Notes: generated from the letters alone by a model not told the origin. DNA of 52,091 nucleotides from Bacteroidetes bacterium GWF2_41_31 (GCA_001769215.1 MEOL01000003.1:159403-211493), one strand, 5' to 3'. Positions 27,304 to 36,611 are shown, counted from the first letter of the stretch. Numbers and translations are program-made.

Positions 27304-28392
27304 TTAAAAATCAAGCCCATCAGCCCAATTAAGCAGGGTGTTTTTATCATTGGCAGGAAGAGCCATGAGTATGATATACATATCATGGTTGTTATATTTG
27401 ATAAGCAATGCATTGCTGGTTGTTCCGTCTTCTTCTAATAATCCATAGCGCATGGTGCGCCCATGATGAGTAAATTCTTCAAAACCAGAAAATTCACTTT
27501 CCTGACTATCCACATTTTCCATGGAAGTGGCAATCACGGTTACCATTTGGTTCATCCCCTTCATGTATAGTGCAAAATGTTGTCCTTCCTGATTCAGGAT
27601 CATTCCACGGGTATATCCCGCCGGGTTAAAACCGAGCACCACTTTCTTAAAGTCATCAAATGGATAGGAAATAGCCGCCACATCCATTTCTTCATCGTTG
27701 CCATTTTTCAGTTCATTTCCTATATATTCGCCGTTTTCGTCATAGGCTCCCGTCATTAAATCATGCGTTATCTGTGTGAGGTCCTCTATCTCAATTCCTT
27801 TTGGTGGTTCGAACTTACCGGATGGAATGTGAATGTTCTCTTCAAATTTTACAGCAATTTCATTTGCTTCGATGCCCAAAACCTTACCTTGTGATTTTAG
27901 CGTTATACCTTCATAAATCCATGATTTGGTGCCCATAACTTCCACAATATCGCATGTTTTGCCAAGTATCATTTCCGTGCCCGCCAGGTTGCCTCCCATG
28001 CTGTTCAGGAGATCCTCTCCCATTTGTTTTCGCTCGTCTTCAGTCATTTGGCTTATGAGCTGCTGGCTCAGGTCGTAAAACTCATTTTTCATTTTCGTGC
28101 CTGTTTTATCCAACAGGTCAATGTGATAAACTTCCGTGCCAGTTATAATAACGAGTTTGTGTTCCAAGGATTCACTCTTTACACCAAGCATGATGGTCAC
28201 CCTCTTCACCTTAGTTTCCTCATACGAATTGTAGCCGTAATCGTTGAACCATACACTTTTAATGCCGGTTGTATTTCCTGTGAGTTTATACTCTATGTGC
28301 CCTGATTTCACTGCAAAGCGGTTTGCTGTCTGAGCGAAGATTCCATGCGTCAGCAGGCTAAATACGCTTAAAAGCACCATCATTTTATTCAT
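27304..28392 (-). CDS. secreted protein of unknown function
   Basis: 362 aa with a signal peptide (MMVLLSVFSLLTHGIFAQ). The rest is soluble and beta-rich (IEYKLTGNTTGIKSVWFNDY; KTCDIVEVMGTKSWIYEGI), reminiscent of periplasmic DUF4412-like proteins, but I do not recognise a specific family with confidence. No lipobox, no T9SS tail. It is a single gene bounded downstream by the bidirectional terminator. Confidence 0.8.
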   Translation of the reverse strand: MNKMMVLLSVFSLLTHGIFAQTANRFAVKSGHIEYKLTGNTTGIKSVWFNDYGYNSYEETKVKRVTIMLGVKSESLEHKLVIITGTEVYHIDLLDKTGTKMKNEFYDLSQQLISQMTEDERKQMGEDLLNSMGGNLAGTEMILGKTCDIVEVMGTKSWIYEGITLKSQGKVLGIEANEIAVKFEENIHIPSGKFEPPKGIEIEDLTQITHDLMTGAYDENGEYIGNELKNGNDEEMDVAAISYPFDDFKKVVLGFNPAGYTRGMILNQEGQHFALYMKGMNQMVTVIATSMENVDSQESEFSGFEEFTHHGRTMRYGLLEEDGTTSNALLIKYNNHDMYIILMALPANDKNTLLNWADGLDF

Positions 28393-28708
28393 CCTGAATT
28401 TTTAAAATAGACCTTACTACACTTTAGTTACATGCCAAAGGATTATTTCTGTCAAATCACTATGTGCCGTAATCAATTGTTTACTGGTTAATTGCGCGCA
28501 AAAATAATAAATTTGAGTATTGGATTTTAATTAAATTGTACTTGCTTTAAATTTATTTTACTGAGTTAGAATTTATTATCCGGATGAAGGGTCTGTTACT
28601 TTTAAACGGCTGTTAAAAAAATGTTATTTCTTCTTTACTTGTTTTGATATGTGGTTGAATTGCTGTTATTTTGTCGCCTATTTATAATAATTCTAAATTA
28701 TAGCAAAA
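28393..28708. other. 316-bp AT-rich intergenic region with no gene
   Basis: It lies between divergent genes for two exported proteins, so it should hold both promoters, but no clean TAnnTTTG box stands out. No ORF, hairpin or repeat that I can support. Confidence 0.6.
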
Positions 28709-29779
28709 ATGAAAAAGTTTTACCAATTTCTAATTGTCCTCTCATTGCCGGTATCGTTGATGCTTTATAGCTATTCAACCGGAAGTCCGGGAGGTAAAAC
28801 CGGTTCTCCCGGCGATGGGGGTTCAACCTGTACAGATTGCCACGCCGGAACGGCTCAATCTCAATCCTCCTGGATTACATCCACCATTCCTTTTTCAGGG
28901 TATACTCCGGGCGAAACTTATCAGGTAACCGCTACCGGTGTGCATCCGGGTGTGGTAAAATTTGGTTTTGAGCTCACTTCTGAAAATGTGTCTGGCGCTA
29001 AAATCGGAACCTTCGTCATTACAGACGCCACTCGTACGCAATTAGCCAATGGAGGTAAGTCAGTAACCCATAAGTTAGCAGGTACCGTTCCCACGGGGAA
29101 CTCCAATACCTGGACGGTGGATTGGACTGCCCCTGCCTCGGGTACCGTGCGGTTTTATGCCGCGTTTAATGCAGCCAATGGCAATGGTAACAACAATGGC
29201 GATATCATCTATACCTCTTCACTTACAGTGAATGAATTAATATTGAACCCTGCAATTACCGGTGTTGACCCCGATCATGCTCCACTCGATTTCAGTGGTG
29301 ATCTCAGCATTTCAGGGCAAGATACCGATTGGCAAAATGGTGTGTCTAACGTTCGGTTTGTTTATCACAATGATCCAGGAGTGTTTTTCGAGGCGACTGG
29401 AATTACTGTCCAGAGCAACACGGAGCTCACCGTTTCTGTTACTATTGCTAATAATTTAACCATTGGGTCGTACGATGTTTGGGTAGATGACCTGGTGCTC
29501 GAAAACGGGTTTATGGTCGATCAACTTGATGGTGTTGAGACTATCGACCTTGTAAATAGTCTGGAGCTTTATCCCAATCCAACGACTGATTTTCTCACTG
29601 CTAAAGTTCCACAAGGTGCTAACATCAGTATGGTGGATATACAAGGACGTTTGATGATGAACTTCTTAGCTCATCAACAGTCGATTCAATTGGATGTGAC
29701 GGGTTTTAGTCCGGGGTTCTATTTATTAACTGTTCAGATGGACGGAAAAACGACCACCCGAAAATGGCTTAAAAAGTAA
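28709..29779 (+). CDS. T9SS-sorted surface protein with choice-of-anchor V-like domain and CxxCH motif
   Basis: 356 aa. N-terminal signal segment (FYQFLIVLSLPVSLMLYSYS), then a Reeler-like / choice-of-anchor domain (residues ~25-175) that opens with GSTCTDCHAG. The CxxCH could bind haem c, or the cysteines may be structural. A second beta-sandwich domain follows (~180-270). The end (SLELYPNPTTDFLTAKV ... GFYLLTVQMDGKTTTRKWLKK) is a type A T9SS C-terminal sorting domain, so the protein should be exported across the outer membrane and surface-attached. No obvious partner genes adjoin it. Confidence 0.85.
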   Translation: MKKFYQFLIVLSLPVSLMLYSYSTGSPGGKTGSPGDGGSTCTDCHAGTAQSQSSWITSTIPFSGYTPGETYQVTATGVHPGVVKFGFELTSENVSGAKIGTFVITDATRTQLANGGKSVTHKLAGTVPTGNSNTWTVDWTAPASGTVRFYAAFNAANGNGNNNGDIIYTSSLTVNELILNPAITGVDPDHAPLDFSGDLSISGQDTDWQNGVSNVRFVYHNDPGVFFEATGITVQSNTELTVSVTIANNLTIGSYDVWVDDLVLENGFMVDQLDGVETIDLVNSLELYPNPTTDFLTAKVPQGANISMVDIQGRLMMNFLAHQQSIQLDVTGFSPGFYLLTVQMDGKTTTRKWLKK

Positions 29780-29812
29780 GTCCATCGAGAACGCTTCAAG
29801 GTTATTCAACAG

Positions 29813-29861
29813 CCATCCCGACTATGTATGAATATAACATAAAGTTGGGATGGTTTGTTTT
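29813..29861 (+). terminator. terminator of the T9SS-protein gene
   Basis: CCATCCC and GGGATGG pair, extended by ACT/AGT after a mismatch, with a ~20-nt loop and a T-rich tail (TTTGTTTTGTT). It is 34 nt past the stop codon. Confidence 0.6.
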
Positions 29862-29875
29862 GTTCAGCTTTTTTT

Positions 29876-29883
29876 TAACTTTG
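29876..29883 (+). promoter_or_regulatory. promoter box of the zinc-ribbon gene
   Basis: TAACTTTG ends 16 nt before the ATG at 29900, giving a very short leader. Confidence 0.5.
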
Positions 29884-29899
29884 GTGCAAAAACAAGGTT

Positions 29900-30253
29900 A
29901 TGGAACATGCATGTTTGGAGTGTGGAACAAGACTTTTAGGCCGGATCGATAAAAAATTCTGTAACGATCAGTGTCGGAATGCCTATCACAACAGGGAAAA
30001 CCGCGATGACGATACATTTATCAGGAACATTAACAGCATCTTGCGTAAAAACAGAAATATTCTGAAAGAGCTGACTCCTGATGGAAAATCAAAAATTAAA
30101 AAACATCAGTTGGAACAACACGGGTATAATTTCAAGTATTTCACCCATGTATATAAAACCAAGGAAAAGCGGGTTTATTACTTTTGTTACGAGCATGGGT
30201 ATCTTCCGCTAGAAGATGATTATTTTGCCTTGGTGGTTAATAAAGAGATATAA
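29900..30253 (+). CDS. small zinc-ribbon protein
   Basis: 117 aa. The N-terminus has two cysteine pairs (CLEC at residues 5-8 and CNDQC near 22) in the pattern CxxC-x(n)-CxxxC followed by RNAYHNRENR, as in DUF2116-like zinc-ribbon proteins of Bacteroidota. The rest is basic then aromatic (KRVYYFCYEHGYLPL). Possibly nucleic-acid binding; function unknown. Confidence 0.8.
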   Translation: MEHACLECGTRLLGRIDKKFCNDQCRNAYHNRENRDDDTFIRNINSILRKNRNILKELTPDGKSKIKKHQLEQHGYNFKYFTHVYKTKEKRVYYFCYEHGYLPLEDDYFALVVNKEI

Positions 30254-30282
30254 AAAAAGCCCGGGACGAATTCCAGGCTTTT
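30254..30282. terminator. bidirectional terminator
   Basis: AAAAAAAGCC-c-GG and CC-a-GGCTTTT form a stem with an 8-nt loop, between convergent genes. A- and T-runs flank the stem, so it can serve both directions. Confidence 0.65.
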
Positions 30283-30300
30283 AATTGAAAATGAATTAAC

Positions 30301-30852
30301 CTAAACAATTAACCTTTCCTTAAAAGGCAGAAAAGTCATAAAATCCGCATGGTGCACCAGGTAGGCTTCGGTGGTTCTTTTGACCATGTTGCCTTCACCG
30401 GCATGTGTTGCGATGATGTGACAGACTTCTGCCGGAACACCGGCTTCCTCGGCAAGACTAACACCTGAGAACGGGTGACGCAGGTATTTTCCATAAGTCC
30501 CCTGGACAGCTTTGCCCTGGTCGTCGAGTTCGTATTCGAGTAATTTACCCACATCTGCCAATATAGCGCCTGCCACCAATACATCAATATCCACAGGCAA
30601 TTCGCCATGATACATGGCATTGATTTTATCACCCGCATCTTTGGCGATATGCACCACCGAACGCTTATGGTCCATAAAGGTAACTTTCAGGTCGGGACCG
30701 CACAGAAGTGTAAATGGTATCCTGTTCAGGTCATCAGAAGTTAAAACGCTTTTTTTGAGCGCCAACTCCCAGGTTTTGGCCGTTTGCTCCCTTAATTCCT
30801 TATTTTGAATCCAATCCAACTCAGGCCACAGTTGATGCACTTTTTTATCCAT
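30301..30852 (-). CDS. HD-domain phosphohydrolase-like protein
   Basis: 183 aa, cytoplasmic. HD-fold motifs in order: MDHKRSVVHIAKDAG (first His/Asp-like helix), AILADVGKLLEYE, RHPFSGVSLAEEAGVP and IIATHAGEG. The canonical HDxGK motif reads ADVGK, so the His of the HD doublet is replaced by Ala, but the neighbouring metal-binding His residues are kept. HD proteins hydrolyse phosphomonoesters or nucleotides; the substrate is unknown. It is transcribed after the isocitrate dehydrogenase-like gene, with a gap of 33 nt, so the two may be co-transcribed. Confidence 0.85.
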   Translation of the reverse strand: MDKKVHQLWPELDWIQNKELREQTAKTWELALKKSVLTSDDLNRIPFTLLCGPDLKVTFMDHKRSVVHIAKDAGDKINAMYHGELPVDIDVLVAGAILADVGKLLEYELDDQGKAVQGTYGKYLRHPFSGVSLAEEAGVPAEVCHIIATHAGEGNMVKRTTEAYLVHHADFMTFLPFKERLIV

Positions 30853-30885
30853 ACCTTTATTTGCTATTGATCTGGTTTATCTAAA

Positions 30886-32085
30886 TTATAGTTTCGCGAT
30901 AATGGCATCTGACATTTGTTTGGTGGAAGCAGCTCCGTGTTCGATCACATTGGCTTTCCCACGCATTTTCATCATGTCATAGGTGCGCACCTTACCTTCA
31001 GCAATTACTTCAGCAATCGCCTTGCGTATTTTGGCTGCCCGGGCATTTTCATCGATGAAATCGAGCATCATACAGGCCGATTCAATCATCGCGATGGGAT
31101 TAACAATGGAAACGGGAAAATCAGCATATTTTGGTGCTGATCCATGTGTGGGTTCGAAAACGCCAATTCCACTTTCGTTGAATTGTGCCGAACAGGCAAA
31201 TCCAAGTCCTCCAATGAGGCCTGCAAAACCATCCGAAGCGATGTCGCCAAACATATTACCCGCCACAATTACGCCATAATCTTCAGGGTTTTTGGTCAAC
31301 CACATCATCTGTGCGTCAATGTTGGTATTCCATAACTCAATATTGGGATAGTCGGCTTTTTGCATCTGCTGGGCCATTTTGTACATCATACCGGAAGTTT
31401 CCCTGATGACGTTTGGTTTTTCGCAAACAGTAACCGATTTATAGTTGTATTTTTTTGCGTGCTCAAACGCGGCACGCAGGATGCGCTCTGTGGCTTTTTT
31501 GGTGAAAATACGTGTAGATATTGAAATTTCTTCCTTGGGGGTAGCTCCAAAGTTTTTCACAAACTTAGGATGTGTTAAAAGTGCCTCATATACTTGTGCC
31601 GGAGGATTCGACCATTCTACCCCACCGTAAAGGCCTTCTGTATTCTGACGGAAGATCACCACATCCACAACGGGTTCTTCTATCGTGTTGCCAACCCCGC
31701 GGCGGACAAAGTTCAGTGGGTTGCCTGTATAAGAATGGCAGGGCCTGATGCAAATATCCAGGTTGAAGTGTTGCCTTAATCCGACAATTGGTGAGGAATA
31801 TACCAGTTTTTTTTCCTTTAGTTCAGGAGCCAGTTCCTCAAATGCCGCATCTTTTGGTTTTGAAGTAATTGCGCCAAAGAGGGCTATTTTGTGTTTTTCA
31901 AGTAATTTTATGGTGCGTTCAGGAAGTGGATTTCCTTCGGTTTTCCAAAATTCCCATCCAATATCACCGTTAACATATTCTGCTTCAAATCCGGCGGCAT
32001 CGAGCACCCTGATGGCTTCATCTAAAACCGCTTTACCAATGCCGTCGCCCGGAAGGGCTACAATTGTTCTTTTTGCCATAGTCAT
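30886..32085 (-). CDS. isocitrate/isopropylmalate-family dehydrogenase
   Basis: 399 aa (397 if the second ATG is used). NAD(P)-dependent beta-decarboxylating dehydrogenase. Motifs: LPGDGIGK at the N-terminus, FRQNTEGLYGGVEW containing the substrate-site residues, the catalytic Lys region VCEKPNVIRET, the Mg-binding aspartates in GNMFGDIASDGFAG, and EPTHGSAPKYA for nucleotide binding. The absence of leucine-biosynthesis neighbours and the overall length favour isocitrate dehydrogenase over isopropylmalate dehydrogenase, but motif reading alone does not settle it. Confidence 0.88.
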   Translation of the reverse strand: MTMAKRTIVALPGDGIGKAVLDEAIRVLDAAGFEAEYVNGDIGWEFWKTEGNPLPERTIKLLEKHKIALFGAITSKPKDAAFEELAPELKEKKLVYSSPIVGLRQHFNLDICIRPCHSYTGNPLNFVRRGVGNTIEEPVVDVVIFRQNTEGLYGGVEWSNPPAQVYEALLTHPKFVKNFGATPKEEISISTRIFTKKATERILRAAFEHAKKYNYKSVTVCEKPNVIRETSGMMYKMAQQMQKADYPNIELWNTNIDAQMMWLTKNPEDYGVIVAGNMFGDIASDGFAGLIGGLGFACSAQFNESGIGVFEPTHGSAPKYADFPVSIVNPIAMIESACMMLDFIDENARAAKIRKAIAEVIAEGKVRTYDMMKMRGKANVIEHGAASTKQMSDAIIAKL

Positions 32086-32518
32086 TCAATTTATCAGGTT
32101 AGTATCTGAAGCTGCAAATATACGAAGGCAAAGGATTCTTCAGTTGACCTTGAGTACAAAAATGGTGGGTTTTGGTATTTTTGAGTGATTATAAATAAGG
32201 TGGTGGGCAGGAAAGTTAAAAGTTTAAAGTTAAGAGTTGGGATTATTGGTTATTCCGATGGACTGAGATTGAAATCTCAGGTTACAATGTCGGTCATGCC
32301 TACGGCATTGTAAAAGTGCAAAAGGCCTACCCGTGCAGTTTACGATAGAATTTATACCATCCAAACAGATGGCACTTGGTAAATAGAACTCACAGAAAAT
32401 ATCCTGACCAACTTATAACTAAATTTCACTTTCCTGCCGGCAGGTAGGCAACTTTAGTCACTTTTAACTCCCTTTCAACCCTGGTTCACTATAGGCACTT
32501 TTTATTATTTTTGCATCT
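32086..32518. other. 433-bp intergenic region with two hairpins and a promoter
   Basis: No gene. It contains a perfect 8-bp hairpin (CTGAGATT/AATCTCAG, 32263-32280) followed directly by TTACAATG/CATTGTAA (32282-32313), then a CCTGCCGGCAGG palindrome near 32436. None is followed by a T-run, so they look like short dispersed palindromes. The cca promoter lies at the right end. Confidence 0.55.
32506..32513 (+). promoter_or_regulatory. promoter box of cca-miaA (near-leaderless)
   Basis: TATTTTTG followed by CATCT. The box ends 5 nt before the cca ATG at 32519, so transcription should start at or within a base or two of the start codon. Confidence 0.55.
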
Positions 32519-34000
32519 ATGATAAACTATGCTGATCGGTTAAATCATGGTTTTTTCAAAACCATTTCACAGGTATGTGTACAGATGAATGTGAAGGCCT
32601 TTGTGATTGGTGGTTTTGTGCGCGATATTATGCTCGAACGACCATCTAAAGATGTGGATGTGGTGGTGTTGGGGAGTGGAATTGCTGTGGCATCAAAAGT
32701 AGCCGAGGCACTGGGGGCAGGAGCGCATGCTAAGTATTTTAAGAGTTTTGGAACTGCCATGGTCAGGGATGGAGATTGGGTGATCGAGTTCGTAGGTGCC
32801 CGTCGTGAATCGTACCGGACCAATTCCCGCAAACCCATCGTTGAAAATGGCAGTTTGTCCGATGATCAAAACCGACGCGATTTCACTATTAATGCGCTGT
32901 CGTTGAGCTTGCAAGCAAAAGATTTCGGGAATTTGCTGGACCCTTTTAATGGTATCAGCGACATTGAAAATAAAGTGATTCGTACGCCTCTCGATCCTGA
33001 CATCACTTTCTCAGATGATCCACTGAGAATGATGCGTGCCGTCAGGTTTGCCACACAATTGAATTTTACCATCGATAAAAACACCTTTGAAGCTATAGGT
33101 CGCAATAAAAATCGAATCCGCATTATTTCCCAGGAACGGGTGATTGACGAAATGAACCTGATCGTGATGGCAAATATTCCGTCAGTAGGTTTTAAATTGC
33201 TTGAAGAAACCGGATTGTTGAGTCTTATTTTTCCTCAGTTTGTTGCCCTCAAAGGAGTGGAGATGATGAATGGCATGGCTCATAAGGATAATTTCTATCA
33301 TACATTGGAAGTGCTCGATAACCTGTGTAAAAAATCGGATAACCTGTGGTTGCGTTGGAGTGCCATTTTGCACGACATTGCTAAACCTGTTACCAAACGT
33401 TTTGAGCCTAAAATAGGCTGGACCTTTCACGGACATGAATTTATTGGTGCCAAAATGGTTCCGGGCATTTTTAAGCAACTTAAGTTGCCCCAAAACGAAA
33501 AATTAAAATATGTGCAAAAGTTGGTGCAGTTGCACTTACGTCCTATTGTGCTTGCACAGGAGATTGTGACCGATTCAGCCATCAGGAGGCTGCTCTTTGA
33601 TGCCGGCGATGACATCGACGATTTGATGATGTTGTGCGATGCCGATATTACTTCGAAAAATGAACTCAAGGTGAAAAGGTATCTTAAAAATTTTCAGCTG
33701 GTTCGTCAAAAGCTGAAAGAGGTAGAAGCCAAGGATAAAATTAGAAACTGGCAGCCTCCCGTTACCGGTGAAGCCATCATGGAGACTTTTGGGCTCAGCC
33801 CTTCCAAAACCGTTGGCGATTTAAAATCAATTATCCGTGAAGCCATTTTGGACGGCGAAATTGGTAACAATTTTGATGAAGCTTATGCTTTTTTGCTTGA
33901 GGAAGGTAAGAAGAAAAAACTTCTCCTAAAGAAACTGGTCAATCCACCGGTAAAAATTATCCCCATTCCTGATTCCATTGATGGCACTCCAAACCAATAA
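32519..34000 (+). CDS. cca: CCA-adding tRNA nucleotidyltransferase with HD domain
   Basis: Adds or repairs the 3' CCA of tRNAs; the tRNA at 27148 lacks an encoded CCA, so this enzyme is required. 493 aa. Nucleotidyltransferase head: GGFVRDIML with the KDVDVVV metal-binding aspartates, RRDFTINAL, and DPLRMMRAVRFATQLNF for nucleotide recognition. An HD-type domain follows (WSAILHDIAKPVT, HGHEFIGA; residues ~255-370). The start is fixed by similarity of FFKTISQVCVQMNVKAFVIG to the family. The stop overlaps the miaA start region by 20 nt. Confidence 0.95.
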   Translation: MINYADRLNHGFFKTISQVCVQMNVKAFVIGGFVRDIMLERPSKDVDVVVLGSGIAVASKVAEALGAGAHAKYFKSFGTAMVRDGDWVIEFVGARRESYRTNSRKPIVENGSLSDDQNRRDFTINALSLSLQAKDFGNLLDPFNGISDIENKVIRTPLDPDITFSDDPLRMMRAVRFATQLNFTIDKNTFEAIGRNKNRIRIISQERVIDEMNLIVMANIPSVGFKLLEETGLLSLIFPQFVALKGVEMMNGMAHKDNFYHTLEVLDNLCKKSDNLWLRWSAILHDIAKPVTKRFEPKIGWTFHGHEFIGAKMVPGIFKQLKLPQNEKLKYVQKLVQLHLRPIVLAQEIVTDSAIRRLLFDAGDDIDDLMMLCDADITSKNELKVKRYLKNFQLVRQKLKEVEAKDKIRNWQPPVTGEAIMETFGLSPSKTVGDLKSIIREAILDGEIGNNFDEAYAFLLEEGKKKKLLLKKLVNPPVKIIPIPDSIDGTPNQ

Positions 34001-34928
34001 ACAAGGCTTGCTTGTGGTGATAGCCGGACCTACCGCTTCGGGAAAAACTTCGATGGCGGTGAAACTGGCAAAGCATTTCCATACGGAAGTGATTTCAGCC
34101 GATTCGCGCCAGTTTTATCGTGAAATACCTATAGGGACTGCTGCCCCAACTCTGGAGGAAATGCAGGGTGTACCTCACCATTTTGTTGGGCATCTTTCTG
34201 TTGCCGGGGAGTACAATGTGTCGAAATTTGAGGAGGAGGTGCTCGATTTATTAAAATTTAAATTTCAACAACACGATGTCATGATTATGGTGGGCGGTTC
34301 AGGTTTATACCTGGATGCTGTTTGCAAGGGCATCGATCAGTTGCCTGATCCTGACCCAAAATTGCGCGTTAGTCTGATTGAAAAATTTAACATTGAAGGA
34401 ATCGAAGGTCTCCGTTTATGGCTAAAAGAACTTGATCCTGATTATTATAAGGTCGTCGATACCAACAACCGCATGCGTTTGATGCGGGGCATTGAAGTGT
34501 GTGTGCAGACCGGATTGCCTTATAGCCTTCAAAGGCTTCATACAGCTCAGATACGTCCATTTCATATTTTGAAATTTGGAATAAACTTGCCACGTGAGAT
34601 GTTAATCGAACGAATTCAGCAACGTACTGATAAAATGTTACAGGCAGGTTGGATAGACGAGGCCAAAGCTGTATTTCCATATCGTCATCTCAACGCCCTC
34701 AATACGGTGGGCTACAAAGAGTTGTTTGCTTATTTGGCCGGAGAATGGTCGCTGGAGCAGGCTGTCGAAAAAATTAAAACGAATACCCGCCGCTATGCCA
34801 AAAGGCAAATGACCTGGCTCAGACGAGATACAAAGGTTCATTGGATAGATGGCAGAAATGTGGAAGAAGCCGCAATAAGCCTGATCCAACTGATTGAGGT
34901 GAAGCATCTGCTTTTAGCAAAGGATTAG
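33981..34928 (+). CDS. miaA: tRNA dimethylallyltransferase
   Basis: Adds dimethylallyl to A37 of tRNAs reading UNN codons. 315 aa. P-loop GPTASGKTS at the N-terminus, then SADSRQFYREIPIGTA, GGSGLYLDAV, TNNRMRLMRGIEV and the C-terminal NTRRYAKRQMTWLRR. It overlaps cca by 20 nt, making an operon of two tRNA-maturation enzymes. Confidence 0.96.
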   Translation: MALQTNKQGLLVVIAGPTASGKTSMAVKLAKHFHTEVISADSRQFYREIPIGTAAPTLEEMQGVPHHFVGHLSVAGEYNVSKFEEEVLDLLKFKFQQHDVMIMVGGSGLYLDAVCKGIDQLPDPDPKLRVSLIEKFNIEGIEGLRLWLKELDPDYYKVVDTNNRMRLMRGIEVCVQTGLPYSLQRLHTAQIRPFHILKFGINLPREMLIERIQQRTDKMLQAGWIDEAKAVFPYRHLNALNTVGYKELFAYLAGEWSLEQAVEKIKTNTRRYAKRQMTWLRRDTKVHWIDGRNVEEAAISLIQLIEVKHLLLAKD

Positions 34929-35163
34929 TATTTCCCTCCCGATTGATTCATTCTGGAATTATTAGATTGAATGAAGATAATGTGTGAATGATGTAACTTA
35001 TTTTAGAAATCATATAACGCATTCCGTAATTTCTATTCTCATTTTTGCACACTAATAAACGATTAATTCATTTGTCAAACTTAAGAAGGCAAAGTATATC
35101 ATCAGCCTTAAACAATAGAATATTAATAAGTGGAAGCCTTAAAAAAATTAAAGAATAATAAAT

Positions 35164-35478
35164 ATGCCAACATTTGGATCACCCTTCTCGGGTTTAGCAA
35201 AAGACAGAAAGCTCACAGATGCAGAGCTTATCAGAGCAATTCGTTTTATGGTAGCTTCAGAGTATGAAGCCAGTCAGTTGTATATGCAACTTGCTGAGTC
35301 AATAGATAATAAACTAGCAATAGAGGTTCTTAAGGATATATCTGATGAAGAGCTTGTACATGCTGGTGAGTTTTTGCGGTTGCTCTACGAGCTTGCCCCT
35401 GATGAGAAAAAGTTTTATGCTGAAGGAGCCGAAGAAGTAGAAGAAGAAATCAAAAAGATAAAAAAAGAAACACTTTAA
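35164..35478 (+). CDS. small ferritin-like / rubrerythrin-type protein, EncFtn-like
   Basis: 104 aa. Two helices with iron ligands: FMVASEYEASQLYMQLAE and ISDEELVHAGEFLRLLYEL (ExxH), followed by a third conserved element KFYAEGAEEVEEEI. Half-length ferritin-like proteins of this form build the di-iron site between subunits, as in encapsulated ferritins (EncFtn). No encapsulin shell gene is in the window. It heads a cluster of redox genes, with a flavoprotein reductase 30 nt downstream, so it probably stores iron or scavenges peroxide. Confidence 0.75.
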   Translation: MPTFGSPFSGLAKDRKLTDAELIRAIRFMVASEYEASQLYMQLAESIDNKLAIEVLKDISDEELVHAGEFLRLLYELAPDEKKFYAEGAEEVEEEIKKIKKETL

Positions 35479-35508
35479 CATACCATCTGGTTAAATATTA
35501 TTTAGGCA

Positions 35509-36180
35509 ATGGCACAATATATTGTAAAAATAAACTCCATTAAACACATCACACATAATGTGCTGCAAATTGTTACTGAAAAGCCTCTGAAGTACCATTT
35601 CACTCCGGGGCAGGCCACTGAAGTTGCAATAAATAAAAAAGGATGGGAGGTTGAAAAAAGACCTTTTACTTTCACTTCCCTGCCTGTCAGTGATTTCCTC
35701 GAATTTATCATCAAAACTTATCCATCGCACAAAGGTGTAACGAAGGAATTTTTGAAACTAAAAAAGGATGATGAACTGATTTTGCACGATGTTTTTGGTG
35801 CTATCGCTTATAAAGGAGAAGGTGTATTTATTGCAGGCGGTGCTGGTGTTACACCATTTATATGTATCTTCAGGAATCTACAGGTTAAGAATGAGATACG
35901 TGGAAATATGTTGATTTTCGCCAATAAAACCAAAGAAGATATCATACTTGAACCAGAATTTGAAAAGTTATTAGGCGAAAATTTCATCAATATTTTATCA
36001 GATGAAGTAACTGACGAACATCCCCACGGTCAAATCGACGAAAACTTTCTTAAAGCCAACATTGCCGGTTTCAATCAGCAATTTTATTTATGTGGCCCAC
36101 CACCTATGATGGACGCAGTAAAAAAGCAGCTGGTAAATTTAGGAGTAAGTGAAAAAGCAATAAAAACAGAAAAAATGTAA
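35509..36180 (+). CDS. FAD-dependent ferredoxin/flavodoxin reductase-like oxidoreductase
   Basis: 223 aa. FAD domain (residues 1-100) with RPFTFTSLP, then an NAD(P) domain with GGAGVTPFICIF and the terminal CGPPPMMDAVKKQL. There is no fused 2Fe-2S domain, so it needs an external electron carrier or partner. Position between the EncFtn-like protein and the di-haem cytochrome suggests electron transfer to a stress-defence system. Confidence 0.88.
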   Translation: MAQYIVKINSIKHITHNVLQIVTEKPLKYHFTPGQATEVAINKKGWEVEKRPFTFTSLPVSDFLEFIIKTYPSHKGVTKEFLKLKKDDELILHDVFGAIAYKGEGVFIAGGAGVTPFICIFRNLQVKNEIRGNMLIFANKTKEDIILEPEFEKLLGENFINILSDEVTDEHPHGQIDENFLKANIAGFNQQFYLCGPPPMMDAVKKQLVNLGVSEKAIKTEKM

Positions 36181-36181
36181 C

Positions 36182-36517
36182 ATGGAAAAGAAAAATATCA
36201 CAAAAAACAAAAAAGTTGAATATCAGGCACCTGATAAATTTTCTGCAGAAATTAAACCTGTAGGTGATGGACAAAACTTATATAAGCATAAGTCTGTAGA
36301 ACTACTTGAACAGGATTTGAATGAAAAAATTCTGAAAATTACCATGAGGATTAATGATCATTATCCGGAGTTATCTAAGTATCTGGAAGAAATGCCTGTG
36401 ACGGTTCCATCAGAAAAGGATCCGGAAATAACGCTTAATCAGTTAAAATCTTACTACGAATCACTGAATTCGCTTCTGCAGAAATACAAAGTTGATTTTC
36501 CAAAAATCGAAGAATAA
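36182..36517 (+). CDS. hypothetical protein of the stress cluster
   Basis: 111 aa, charged, no signal peptide or membrane span. The start follows the reductase stop by one base, so it is co-translated with it. The sequence (LNEKILKITMRINDHYPELSKYLEEMP) looks helical. I do not recognise a family. Confidence 0.75.
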   Translation: MEKKNITKNKKVEYQAPDKFSAEIKPVGDGQNLYKHKSVELLEQDLNEKILKITMRINDHYPELSKYLEEMPVTVPSEKDPEITLNQLKSYYESLNSLLQKYKVDFPKIEE

Positions 36518-36611
36518 CTAAACTTATTCAATTGAAATAATTCTGTACTGTAGAAGCCTGTAAAATAACATATTATAAACATTTTAATCTTAAAATGGAG
36601 GACTAAAAAAA

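Noticed and set aside
30886-32085. Confident call as leuB
   Set aside because: No leucine-pathway neighbours and the motifs are shared by isocitrate dehydrogenase, so only the family is named.
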